This document shows positions 24,468 through 32,999 of a DNA stretch of 64,000 bases, in pieces (the stretch's first letter is position 1; the number at the start of each line of letters is the position of its first letter). The position numbers and the translations under genes were made by a program. Source of the stretch: Lentilactobacillus kisonensis DSM 19906 = JCM 15041. GTDB lineage: Bacteria > Bacillota > Bacilli > Lactobacillales > Lactobacillaceae. The notes beneath the pieces were generated by a model that made no database searches, was not told where the DNA came from, and saw only the letters and a program-made list of their open reading frames with translations. Location: positions 1 through 64,000 of the forward strand of contig NZ_AZEB01000006.1 of the NCBI RefSeq assembly GCF_001434135.1, in the 5' to 3' direction.

Positions 24468-25421
24468 TTATGGTAGATCATTACCCGCTGCAAAGTACAG
24501 ATCATACCACTCTTGCTTAGTTAGCTCGACATCAGCACCGGCAGCGCTGTCCTTGATGTGATCAGGGTTCATCGTTCCCAAGAGAACTTGAACGTGAGCT
24601 GGGTGGCGGAGAATCCAAGCGACTGCAATGGCATTCTTAGAAACACCATACTTCTTAGCTAATTCCGCCAGTTTGTCATTTAATTTACCAAATTTAGGAT
24701 CATTAATATACATGCCGTCGAACAGGCCGTAGTTAAATGGTGACCAAGCTTGAATTGTCATGTGTTTGCGGCGTGAATATTCAATGATTTGGTCGTTATG
24801 GTCGTTGCTATCATCACCGGCTTTATTGACGTGCAGGCCAGCTTTGATCATTCCTGAATGAACCACGTTAAATTGTAATTGGTTAATGAGCAGACGTTGG
24901 CTTACCCATGATTGAACCAGTTCAACCTGTTCTGGATCAAAGTTAGATACCCCGAAATGACGAACTTTGCCTTCCCGTTGCAGGGTGTCAAACGCATCGG
25001 CAATCTCGTCTCCTTCCATCAATGGATCTGGACGGTGAAGTAGGAATGAGTCTAGGTAATCAACCCCCATTCGTTCCAAAATACCATCAACTGATTCAAT
25101 TAAATGCTGTTTTGAAAAATCATATCTGGCACCAAAAACCAACCCATCATGGCTGCGGCTTGGGTCAAGGACAATCCCGCCCTTTGATTGGATAAATAAT
25201 TTATCCCGCGAGATTCCGGAGGCTTTTAAGGCTTCCTTAAATGTCTTTTCAGAACCGCCTTCACCATAGATGTCGGCTGAATCAATATAATTAATACCAG
25301 AATCGACAGCAGTTTGGAGCGTCTTTGCAGCTGCGGCGGTGTCCATACCAGCCATCCGCATGATCCCTAAAGCGACTGCAGAAGCTTCAAAGTTGGTGTC
25401 ACCAATTTTTAATGTCTTCAT
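24468..25421 (-). CDS. aldo/keto reductase (YdhF-like)
   Basis: 317 residues, an NAD(P)H-dependent oxidoreductase on a TIM barrel. I start it at the second ATG (25421) because AGGAGG directly abuts the first. The catalytic tetrad is visible: Asp and Tyr in 'YIDSADIYGEGGSE' (about 45-58), Lys in 'FIQSKGG' (about 77-83) and His in 'SFLLHRPDP' (about 127). The C-terminal nucleotide site includes 'LLGTMNPDHIKD'. Substrate unknown. The repeat copies flank the gene on both sides. Confidence 0.88.
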   Translation of the reverse strand: MKTLKIGDTNFEASAVALGIMRMAGMDTAAAAKTLQTAVDSGINYIDSADIYGEGGSEKTFKEALKASGISRDKLFIQSKGGIVLDPSRSHDGLVFGARYDFSKQHLIESVDGILERMGVDYLDSFLLHRPDPLMEGDEIADAFDTLQREGKVRHFGVSNFDPEQVELVQSWVSQRLLINQLQFNVVHSGMIKAGLHVNKAGDDSNDHNDQIIEYSRRKHMTIQAWSPFNYGLFDGMYINDPKFGKLNDKLAELAKKYGVSKNAIAVAWILRHPAHVQVLLGTMNPDHIKDSAAGADVELTKQEWYDLYFAAGNDLP

Positions 25422-25491
25422 GTTCATCCTCCTTTGATAATTACTTTTATTATAATCCTAATGAACTGGTATGTCAGGAAAAGTGAGCGGA

Positions 25492-25601
25492 TCAAAGCGG
25501 TTAGAAGTCGGAGCATAAGTCTCCTCTGGTAGAAATTCCTGGTTCTGGAATTTTTACCAGAGGTGCTTATGTGTAGACTTCTGCTTTGAGGAGCTGTCCT
25601 A
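25492..25601 (+). repeat. ~120-bp hairpin repeat, full copy
   Basis: AGTGAGCGG to GTCCTA. The stem CCTCTGGTA pairs with TACCAGAGG. The AGTGAGC end faces the aldo-keto reductase start, 71 bp away. A second AGTGAGC left arm begins at 25605 and fades out by about 25640. Confidence 0.88.
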
Positions 25602-25780
25602 AAAAGTGAGCAGACCAAAGAGGTTAGAATTAGGAATCTGAGGCAGATAGTATCAAAAACACACCATCAAGTTTAAGGTGGCAGGCTCCTAGAAATATTA
25701 GCCGCTTTTATTTTGTGAAGTGGCTGAGAAACCGAATATGGTATAATCATCTTACTAAAAATGAGAAATGAGGAAATTAA

Positions 25781-26401
25781 TTGAGCGAAAGTACAATTAC
25801 TGAATTAATTAATCAATATGGTTATTGGGGAATTGCCTTTTTAATTGCCTTTGAAAACATTTTCCCACCAATTCCCTCGGAAGTTGTTTTGGTGTTTACT
25901 GGGTACCTTACAATTTCGAGTAAAGTGACTATCTTCGGCGCAATTTTAGCGGCGACGGCTGGCGCATATATCGGTGCTGTCGCTTTGTATGGCATTGGCC
26001 GGCTATTAAGCGTGGCGCAATTAGAACGGCTGACGGCAGGAAAGGTTGGGAAAGTCTTGCGTTTAAAACCAACTGATGTTGAAAAAGCCGGTGCCTATTT
26101 TAATAAACACGGTGGGGTGGCCATTTTAATCGGCCGCTGTATCCCAGTGGTCCGCAGTCTGATTTCGATTCCAGCAGGGATGACGGGATATTCGTTTGGA
26201 AAATTCAGTGGCCTGACCATCATTGGTACTTTGATCTGGAATACGGTACTGATTATGGTTGGTCACTTTGCAGGGCAAGCTTGGGAACGGCTGCTTAGTC
26301 AACTGGATCAATGGCTGATGGTTATCCTAGTGGTTGTGGTCGTGCTTGTGGCCTGCTATGTTTACTATAAATTTTCAACTAGAGCTCGAAATGATAAATG
26401 A
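25781..26401 (+). CDS. DedA-family membrane protein
   Basis: 206 residues, starting with TTG 25781 after GAGGA. The DedA signature is clear: 'FENIFPPIPSEVVL' (about 25-38) and 'GRCIPVVRSLISIPAGMTGY' (about 114-133), the two conserved re-entrant regions. These proteins work as lipid flippases or scramblases, needed for envelope integrity and pH or cationic-peptide tolerance. Promoter with extended -10 TGG-TATAAT lies about 35 bp upstream. Terminator directly after the stop. Confidence 0.92.
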   Translation: MSESTITELINQYGYWGIAFLIAFENIFPPIPSEVVLVFTGYLTISSKVTIFGAILAATAGAYIGAVALYGIGRLLSVAQLERLTAGKVGKVLRLKPTDVEKAGAYFNKHGGVAILIGRCIPVVRSLISIPAGMTGYSFGKFSGLTIIGTLIWNTVLIMVGHFAGQAWERLLSQLDQWLMVILVVVVVLVACYVYYKFSTRARNDK

Positions 26402-26438
26402 AATGAGTGGGGCCAATTTGATGGTTCCACTCATTTTT
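26400..26438 (+). terminator. Rho-independent terminator of dedA-like gene
   Basis: AAATGAGTGG pairs with CCACTCATTT, followed by TTT. The stem overlaps the stop codon. Confidence 0.8.
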
Positions 26439-26618
26439 TGAAACGATTTGTGAGGTAAGGGTTTCTACAATATGAGGAATTATATTATTTTTGTAAATTG
26501 TGAAAGTTGCTGTTCTGAGCAGCAGAGTGGGAACGGTTGAAATAAGTAAGGATCTGTGTATGAGCGCGATAACCGGAAAACTAATTTTGCTAAGTGGTTT
26601 TTCTACTTTTATATAGAT

Positions 26619-26737
26619 TAGGACCGCTCCGCAAAGCAGAGACTTGCATCTAAGGAACTTCCGACTTAAGCCCAAGCCCGGGACTTAAGCCGAAAGCACC
26701 TTAGACTCCAGTCTCTAACCGCTTTGCTCCGCTCACT
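26619..26737 (-). repeat. ~120-bp hairpin repeat, full copy
   Basis: TAGGACCGC to GCTCACT. The core reads CTTAAGCC...GGGACTTAAG, different from other copies but still palindromic. The gap 26439-26867 otherwise holds no gene that I can see, only the promoter region of the ATPase. Confidence 0.88.
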
Positions 26738-26867
26738 TTATTTTCTTAAAAAAGCATAAACATTTCCCAAATATTCTTATAATAGTCACAAATCCCAAAC
26801 ACAGCTTTGTTATACTTGTTATAAGTAATTTTTACGAAACAGATTCCAACTTACAAGGAGGAACCCG

Positions 26868-29681
26868 ATGAAATGGTATAGTCAAAGTGAAAAATCAGTT
26901 TTAGAAACGCTCGAAACTAGCCGGATTTCTGGGCTTAATGAAGAAAAAGTCCAACTACGTCACCAGGAGTATGGACCAAATAAGTTACAGACGGCCAAGC
27001 AAGAACCGGCCTGGAAACTATTTATTAAGAGCTTTAAAGAGCCGTTAATTATTATTTTACTGGTAGCGACGGCATTAGCTTTAGCCAGTGCAACGTATGA
27101 TTTTAAGGTGACCGGTGATCAGCAACACGCAATGGCTTCAGTTTATGAGGCGGTTGCAATTTTATTGATCGTCATGATTAATAGTGGCCTGACCTTTCAT
27201 CAGACGAGGTCGGCTCAAAAGTCGCTTGAGGCTCTGTCAAATATGCGTCAGCACCACATGCATGTCCTGCGGGATAGCAATTGGATTTCCGTGGCAGCCA
27301 GTGAGCTTGTTCCCGGGGATATTGTGAGTGTGAAATCCGGTGACTTTATTGATGGCGATTTGCGATGGTTAAAAACCGCTGAATTACAGATCAACGAATC
27401 TCATTTAACTGGTGAATCTGATGCAATTAACAAGGATACAACGGTCGTTGCTGACGATACGGAATTAGGCGATCGGACCAACATGGGCTATTCCGGATCA
27501 ACGGTGGTCAATGGGAACGGAATTGGCGTTGTGGTTGCCACTGGCATGAACACTGAGTTAGGGAAAATCTCTAACTTGATGCAGGGAATTGATGATCAAA
27601 AAACACCAATCGAAAAATCAGTTCATGGTCTAAGTAAAAAATTAATGATTATTGCCGGTCTAATTATTCTATTGACGATTGGTTATGATATTGCCAAGCA
27701 ACTACTCCAAGTTGGGGCGATTTCAATCGATAGTTTGGCGGGAATTTCATCGACGTCAATTGCAATTGCGGTTGCCTCTATTCCAGATGCCATGCCAGTT
27801 GTTCTTTCAATTGTGCTGACCATTGGTGCGAAAATGATGGCTGACCAAAAGGGGCTGGTGAAGTCGCTTAGTAGCGTTGAAACCCTGGGGGCAACTACCT
27901 ACATCGCGTCTGATAAAACCGGGACGCTGACCAAGAATGAAATGACGGTTACCCGGTTCTGGGCAAATGGAAAGGTTTATGATATCGAGGGCAATGGCTA
28001 TACGCCAGTGGGCGACTTTATCCGTGAAGATGGTCAAACAGTTAATAATAAGGACTATCAGCGTTTCTTAGAAGTGGCTGTACTAAATAATGAAGCCGAA
28101 ATTAAGCCAGATGATAAACAAAATTGGCGGCCGTTTGGAAATCCAACCGATGTGTCACTGGTGGTGCTCGCCGCCAAACAGGGGATTAAACGGGACGCGT
28201 TACTTGAGGATCAGGGCAGCCGGGATATTGACATCGTCAGAATCTTGCCATTTGACAGTACCAGAAAGATGATGACGGTGGTTATCAAGGAAAATGGTGA
28301 CTATTATAGCTTAACCAAGGGGGCTCCAGACGTTGTGAAGGGCCTAACGACTTCGGCAATGATTGATGGCAATGCCCAACCGATTTCTGAGGTTGCCGAT
28401 AATATTGAAGAAACGATGTTAAATTTTGCCAACAATGCGCTGCGGACAATTTCGATTACCCAGCGAAGGGTGACCAAACAACAAGCGCTAAATGCCCCAA
28501 GTAACGAGCTGGAACAGGATCTGTGTTTCTTAGGCCTGGTGGGAATTATTGATCCACCACGAGAAGAAGTGCGGGCTTCAGTTAAGAAGCTAACTGAAGC
28601 AGCGGTTAATGTTGTGATGATTACTGGCGACCATGCGGCGACCGCTAAGGCAATTGCTAAACAGTTGGGGATTATTAAGACCGATGATGCCAGGGTTATC
28701 ACTGGCCGCGACCTTGAAAACATGACCGAGGATGATCTAGCAACCGCGGTGTTAGCGACACGAGTTTACGCGCGGGTGACGCCTGAACATAAGCAGCGAA
28801 TTATCAAACAGCTCCAAGCGCATGAGCAAGTTGTCGCAATGACTGGTGATGGGATTAACGATGCACCAGCATTAAAGGCGGCTAACATTGGGATCGCCAT
28901 GGGAATTAACGGAACAGAGGTTACCAAAGACGCTGCCGATTTGATCCTGTTAGACGATAAGTTTACGACAATTGAAAAATCAGTTGAATCGGGGCGGACG
29001 ATTTTCGCCAATATTTTGAACTTTATGCGTCACGAATTAACGACGAACGTTGCCGAAGTATTATCACTATTGTTAGGGGTATTTTTAATTACCTCACCAA
29101 TTGGCAGAATTACGGAAGTGACGCCCACTTTAACTGCCTTGATGGTCCTGTGGGTGAACATGATTAGTGATTCGTTGCCGTCGTTTGCGTTAGGGTATGA
29201 TGAACCGGAGGCTGACGTTATGAAACAAAGGCCTAGAGATGCGAACCAGTCTATTTTGGCAAACGGGATGCTAAGACGGGTGCTGATTCGAGGGGGTGTA
29301 ATGGGCGGCGCGGTGTTCATCGCTTTCATTTGGGCGGCAAGTCAAGGATTCTCAATTGCCCAAAGCCAAACAATCGCCTTTTTAACGTTAGTATTTGGTC
29401 AGCTCTGGCACGTGTATGATGCTAGAAGTGCAAGAACGTTGTTTGACAGAAATCCGTTTACCAATTCCCGCCTGACGCTAGCCGTTGGGTTTGCGGCGAC
29501 ATCGTCAATACTGGTAACGGTGATTCCGTTCTTTAATCAGGTGATGGGGACGGCACCGCTTTCGATGGGGCTGTACGTTGGCATCATTATCCTATCAGCG
29601 TTACCAACCTTTATTCTCTCGGGTATCAAAGAACTGGTTTGGTGGTTACGGGACCGCCGGGTTAACGTTGTAACTGAGTGA
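26868..29681 (+). CDS. cation-transporting P-type ATPase (P2-like)
   Basis: 937 residues, a full-length P2-type pump with the N-terminal cation ATPase domain, TGES loop ('LTGESDA', about 180-186), phosphorylation site D349-KTGTLT, nucleotide-binding domain, 'MTGDGINDAPALKAANIGIAM' hinge region, and ten membrane helices. It exports Ca2+ or moves another cation; the ion is not settled. The membrane-4 motif, PEGLP in calcium pumps, reads P306-D-A-M-P, so the usual glutamate is replaced by Asp and calcium specificity is in doubt. AAGGAGG is seven bases before the ATG. Monocistronic. Confidence 0.9.
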   Translation: MKWYSQSEKSVLETLETSRISGLNEEKVQLRHQEYGPNKLQTAKQEPAWKLFIKSFKEPLIIILLVATALALASATYDFKVTGDQQHAMASVYEAVAILLIVMINSGLTFHQTRSAQKSLEALSNMRQHHMHVLRDSNWISVAASELVPGDIVSVKSGDFIDGDLRWLKTAELQINESHLTGESDAINKDTTVVADDTELGDRTNMGYSGSTVVNGNGIGVVVATGMNTELGKISNLMQGIDDQKTPIEKSVHGLSKKLMIIAGLIILLTIGYDIAKQLLQVGAISIDSLAGISSTSIAIAVASIPDAMPVVLSIVLTIGAKMMADQKGLVKSLSSVETLGATTYIASDKTGTLTKNEMTVTRFWANGKVYDIEGNGYTPVGDFIREDGQTVNNKDYQRFLEVAVLNNEAEIKPDDKQNWRPFGNPTDVSLVVLAAKQGIKRDALLEDQGSRDIDIVRILPFDSTRKMMTVVIKENGDYYSLTKGAPDVVKGLTTSAMIDGNAQPISEVADNIEETMLNFANNALRTISITQRRVTKQQALNAPSNELEQDLCFLGLVGIIDPPREEVRASVKKLTEAAVNVVMITGDHAATAKAIAKQLGIIKTDDARVITGRDLENMTEDDLATAVLATRVYARVTPEHKQRIIKQLQAHEQVVAMTGDGINDAPALKAANIGIAMGINGTEVTKDAADLILLDDKFTTIEKSVESGRTIFANILNFMRHELTTNVAEVLSLLLGVFLITSPIGRITEVTPTLTALMVLWVNMISDSLPSFALGYDEPEADVMKQRPRDANQSILANGMLRRVLIRGGVMGGAVFIAFIWAASQGFSIAQSQTIAFLTLVFGQLWHVYDARSARTLFDRNPFTNSRLTLAVGFAATSSILVTVIPFFNQVMGTAPLSMGLYVGIIILSALPTFILSGIKELVWWLRDRRVNVVTE

Positions 29682-29700
29682 AAAATATTAATAATGAAAA

Positions 29701-29745
29701 AAATCGCACAATCATTTCCTAATTATTGAAATGATTGTGCGATTT
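29701..29745. terminator. bidirectional terminator
   Basis: AAATCGCACAATCATTT pairs perfectly with its complement across an 11-base loop. It lies between the convergent ATPase and GreA-type genes. Confidence 0.85.
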
Positions 29746-29788
29746 GTCCTGAAGTCATGATCAAATTACCACAGCCTGCAAACACGGA

Positions 29789-30256
29789 CTAGATTTTAAT
29801 TGAAACGATTTTGATTTTGTAAGTTAAATTTGGCGCGGCGACCGTCACAACGTCCCCAGAATGGTGATTTAATAAGGCAGAACCAATTGGGGAGGCAATT
29901 GAAATCTTCTTGTGTTCAATGTCGACTTCGGGGGTACCCACTATTTGGTAAGTTTGAGTGGCGTGATCATCCATGAACTCAAAGGTAACGGTTTTGCCCA
30001 CTTCAACCGTATCCTGGTTAGAAGGGGTGTAAATTTTTGCGTATTGAAGTTGTTTTTTTAGAAAACGCATTCGACTTTCTAAATGGCGGAGGTCACGTTT
30101 GGCGGCACTGTATTCAGCGTTTTCAGATAAATCCCCTAAAGCCCTTGCTGCTGATAAAATTTTGATTTTATTTGGTCGGGCAGCTTCCAAGTCACGAATT
30201 TCGGCTTTTAAATGATCGTAACCAGCCTTAGTGATCTTATTAAAATTTGGTTCCAA
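29789..30256 (-). CDS. greA: GreA-type transcript cleavage factor
   Basis: 155 residues from TTG (complement of 30254-30256) with AAGGGGGAA upstream; a longer reading has no ribosome site. N-terminal coiled coil with the acidic tip residues in 'GDLSENAEYSAAK' (about 41-53), and C-terminal FKBP-like domain ending 'VTVAAPNLTYKIKIVSIKI'. It helps stalled RNA polymerase resume by stimulating transcript cleavage. The sequence is more divergent than the housekeeping greA of lactobacilli, so it may be a second paralogue. Confidence 0.85.
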   Translation of the reverse strand: MEPNFNKITKAGYDHLKAEIRDLEAARPNKIKILSAARALGDLSENAEYSAAKRDLRHLESRMRFLKKQLQYAKIYTPSNQDTVEVGKTVTFEFMDDHATQTYQIVGTPEVDIEHKKISIASPIGSALLNHHSGDVVTVAAPNLTYKIKIVSIKI

Positions 30257-30423
30257 CGACAATTCCCCCTTACAGTTCTTTATTATACTCAGCATAACTA
30301 ACAATGAACTAGGAAGGCAATTAATTATCCAAATCGTGAACAGGACGTTTCAGATCCCCTTGTTACGGGGAGAAAATTAACTTATGATATAATTAAATAA
30401 TAATTTATATATAAGTGGGGATA

Positions 30424-31167
30424 ATGATGAAAAAAGTTCGGATACTATTTTGTGTGTTGACGGTTATGACGTTTGCAATGGCGGGTTGTTCCAGTAAATC
30501 TGCCAGTACAAGCGACAAACCAACCATCAGTTCTAAAACCCGGGATAAAATTTCGGAGTATGAAGGAACTATTAAATCTGCCCGTAATTTGAATGAAAGT
30601 GGCGATTACAAAGCTTCAAACAAAGCGCTAAATGGCATTCGGGTTGCCGATCTGAGTAACCATGGCTTTGGTTCTTTAAAGACTGAATATTTCCAGTTAC
30701 AAAAAAGTAACGATGCTTTCCTATTAAAGAAGGCGAAGAAACAAAACCAAGCGACGGGGACAAATACGGGCAGTGGCACCACGGATTTGAGTACGAATAA
30801 CAGTTTTTCGAGTTATCCGAAATTTGCTGGCGATTATGAGTTTTATAACTATGATCCTGACCGGCTCCAAAGTGATTTAGTGATTGACTCTGACGGAACC
30901 GTTCTGCAGGAGAATACGGATGGCAGCAGTTTTCATGGGGTTGCAACCATTAGTGGTATCAACGAAGGCAATGTTCTTTCTTACGATGTCACGACAGATA
31001 CCAATAAGACCAAGAAGATTACTGCCAACGTCAAGGTGACTGTGACTTGGAGTAACGGGGAAAATGAAACGTACTATGGTTATATGTCTTACGATGGTAA
31101 CGCTGTTTTAACGGATGGCAAATCCTATGATGGTGATTTAGTCAATGAGGTTTGGGTGAAGTATTAG
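30424..31167 (+). CDS. lipoprotein with Ser/Thr-rich linker, unknown
   Basis: 247 residues from ATG 30424. Lipobox MAGC after a typical signal. Residues about 25-110 are helical and charged, then a Gly/Ser/Thr/Asn linker (about 105-130), then a beta-rich domain (about 130-247) with repeated aromatic strands. Extracellular and membrane-anchored. I do not recognise the domain. Promoter with -10 TATAAT extended by TG lies about 35 bp upstream. The next 376 bp contain a terminator-like hairpin at 31331 and the promoter of the Apf-like gene. Confidence 0.65.
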   Translation: MMKKVRILFCVLTVMTFAMAGCSSKSASTSDKPTISSKTRDKISEYEGTIKSARNLNESGDYKASNKALNGIRVADLSNHGFGSLKTEYFQLQKSNDAFLLKKAKKQNQATGTNTGSGTTDLSTNNSFSSYPKFAGDYEFYNYDPDRLQSDLVIDSDGTVLQENTDGSSFHGVATISGINEGNVLSYDVTTDTNKTKKITANVKVTVTWSNGENETYYGYMSYDGNAVLTDGKSYDGDLVNEVWVKY

Positions 31168-31330
31168 CATTCTATGATAAGCCAGTTTTGAGTGCGTGAT
31201 TGGGAAAGTAGCTGGGGCGATCTTGACCAAGTGGCTTACGAGTCAGATTGGGGCAAAAACGTTTCAATTGAGTGATTAAAAACGCCCAAAAATGATCGAT
31301 AACCAATATTTTTCAAATAATTTATATTAG

Positions 31331-31369
31331 AATTCCATAATCTAAAATAAAAAGGTTGTGGAATTTTTT
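31331..31369 (+). terminator. Rho-independent terminator
   Basis: AATTCCATAA pairs with TTGTGGAATT (one G-U pair), followed by TTTT. It lies well after the lipoprotein gene. Confidence 0.6.
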
Positions 31370-31543
31370 GCTCAAAAAGCTGCTGCAATAGGCTAAGTCA
31401 GCGGTGATTACTAATTTCGCTTGCTAATATTACTAACATGACAACGGGTTTAACACGCTTGTAATTTTCCGGCAACCTGTCTGTAAATACCGGAGTGTAT
31501 ATTCTATCGTGTTGAGTAAATACGAGGGAGAAATTAATTCACA

Positions 31544-31894
31544 ATGAAATTCAAAAAAATCATCATGGTCCTAATGACCGCATTAACTTTCTATGGCACA
31601 TTTAACGTTGCCACATCCACTGAAATCGCAAGTGCTAAAACAACTAAAGTATACAAATCAGACTTATCAAAGGCTAACCAAAAGGCCAAATCATGGATTG
31701 CCTATCATGAATCAAGAGGGTCATATGGCGCCCGTAATGGTCGTTACGTTGGTAAATATCAATTAAGTTCATCATATTTACATGGTGACTATTCAAAAAA
31801 TAACCAAGAAAAAGCTGCTGATCATTATGTAAAAGCTCGTTATGGCAGCTGGGTTAATGCTAAGAAGCATTGGAAAGCATACGGCTGGTACTAA
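31544..31894 (+). CDS. secreted Apf-like lysozyme/transglycosylase domain protein
   Basis: 116 residues: a signal peptide (about 1-31, ending ASA-K), then almost directly the C-terminal domain typical of aggregation-promoting factors: 'AKSWIAYHESRGSYGARNG' (about 48-66), 'YVGKYQLSSSYL' and the ending 'YGSWVNAKKHWKAYGWY'. The E-S-R/G-G-S-Y block holds the presumed catalytic glutamate of the lysozyme-like fold. Full Apf proteins have about 200 or more residues with a spacer region; this is a minimal form. It would act in the cell wall. A strong terminator follows at 31914. Confidence 0.85.
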   Translation: MKFKKIIMVLMTALTFYGTFNVATSTEIASAKTTKVYKSDLSKANQKAKSWIAYHESRGSYGARNGRYVGKYQLSSSYLHGDYSKNNQEKAADHYVKARYGSWVNAKKHWKAYGWY

Positions 31895-31913
31895 ACGGCA
31901 ATTAGGTTTAAAC

Positions 31914-31962
31914 AAAAATAGGCGCAATCATTCCAGAAATCGGAATGGTTGCGCCTATTTTT
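31914..31962 (+). terminator. Rho-independent terminator
   Basis: AAAAATAGGCGCAA pairs with TTGCGCCTATTTTT, with an inner CATTCC/GGAATG pair. Confidence 0.88.
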
Positions 31963-32088
31963 ATATTGGTGGCGAAATGAACTACGTAGTTGAAACACAT
32001 GGAAACTGGGTTCTGATGGATAATGAATGGGATGAAAAAAGAGGCTGGAATCTAAACGTTTCGTTCCCAGTCTCCTAATAAAAGTTGA

Positions 32089-32457
32089 TTATTGATTTGT
32101 ACTTTTAGCAGTTGGAACTCCGGCAACGGCTTTAAAAACGTCAGCGAGAGAAACCTGCATGTCAGCGAATTTCTTGTTCAGGATCAATTGGCGAAATTGT
32201 TCGATGGACATTTTTTCTTTTTGCTTGAATGGTAAAGGTGCAATAGGTGAATTGACAGATTGATTGACGCCGGTTGTTAAAGCGATGATAATACCGTCTC
32301 GGCTGTCGAGATGAGCGGTGTAGTATTCATAATATGAAGGAACCTCATACTTACCGGTTAATTCCTTGTGTTCTTGGAAATATTTGGTGATGAAGTTTTT
32401 GAATGAGGCCTCTGATTGTAATGAGTCCTTCCAGCTAGTTGTGTCGTTAATTGTCAT
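32089..32457 (-). CDS. unknown 122-residue protein
   Basis: Soluble, with no membrane segment or signal. AAGGGGA precedes the ATG. The sequence has an aromatic-rich middle ('SYYEYYTAHLDSRDGIIIAL', about 41-60) and a charged second half. I do not recognise a family. It stands alone, with a full hairpin repeat 24 bp before its start codon. Confidence 0.6.
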   Translation of the reverse strand: MTINDTTSWKDSLQSEASFKNFITKYFQEHKELTGKYEVPSYYEYYTAHLDSRDGIIIALTTGVNQSVNSPIAPLPFKQKEKMSIEQFRQLILNKKFADMQVSLADVFKAVAGVPTAKSTNQ

Positions 32458-32480
32458 TGAATAATCTCCCCTTTTGAAGT

Positions 32481-32600
32481 AGTGAGCAGATCCAAGCGGT
32501 TAGCAATCGGAGTGTAAGTCTCCTCAAACAGAAATCCTGGTTTTGGGGATTTTTGTTTGAGGTGCTTACACGCAGATTGTTGCTTGGAGGAGCTGTCCTA
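32481..32600 (+). repeat. ~120-bp hairpin repeat, full copy
   Basis: AGTGAGCAG to GTCCTA. The stem CCTCAAAC pairs with GTTTGAGG, and outer arms CCAAGC/GCTTGG co-vary relative to other copies (CAAAGC/GCTTTG). The AGTGAGC end is 24 bp from the start codon of the minus-strand gene. Confidence 0.9.
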
Positions 32601-32845
32601 CAAATATTGACGTGAGCGCTGCTAAATTGAAAGCAGTAACTCGTTGATAGCGACTAGAACTGATATGTTAGTTCTGAGTGCTAATGTCTTCTTTACTGTT
32701 AAACAGTCTAACTGCTTTTAATAATAAGTCAAGTGAAAATAGCTATGAAAACGTTTCATATCGGTAATTAAATTATTTTTTAAAATGAAAACGGTATCGG
32801 CATTGATTATTAATAGCCAATTAATTCGAACGACTCTTGCATATC

Positions 32846-32876
32846 AGTTTGTAAGTAAAACTGATATGGCTATTCA
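32846..32876 (+). other. perfect hairpin upstream of permease
   Basis: CATATCAGTTT pairs with AAACTGATATG across a short loop. It lies upstream of the promoter, so it is more likely an upstream terminator or operator than part of the permease leader. Confidence 0.4.
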
Positions 32877-32931
32877 GGGTGTGATCATAATGATGAAGGT
32901 AGTCAGTCGGCGAGATTATTCGGAAATGAAA

Positions 32932-32984
32932 TTGTTTTTAACCCTCATTCGTGTTAATATTTAAATATTACGTTAAACACGAAT
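32932..32984 (+). promoter_or_regulatory. promoter and purine-type operator dyad of permease
   Basis: TTGTTT, a 17-bp spacer, TAATAT. ATTCGTGTT (32947-32955) and AACACGAAT (32976-32984) form an inverted pair of CGAA-core boxes around the palindrome AATATTTAAATATT, overlapping the -10. The spacing and CGAA cores recall PurR boxes of Firmicutes, fitting a purine-related permease. Inference. Confidence 0.5.
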
Positions 32985-32999
32985 AAAGAGGAGAATATT

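Noticed and set aside
25424..25618. 64-residue minus-strand ORF
   Set aside because: It lies inside a hairpin repeat copy. Similar ORFs appear in other copies (51342-51563, 53286-53516), so they are by-products of the repeat.
31977..32078. 33-residue ORF after the Apf-like gene
   Set aside because: Weak ribosome site and no partner or promoter. It could be real but cannot be supported.
32750..32999. Purine riboswitch before the permease
   Set aside because: The conserved purine-aptamer core is not found, and the hairpin seen lies upstream of the promoter.
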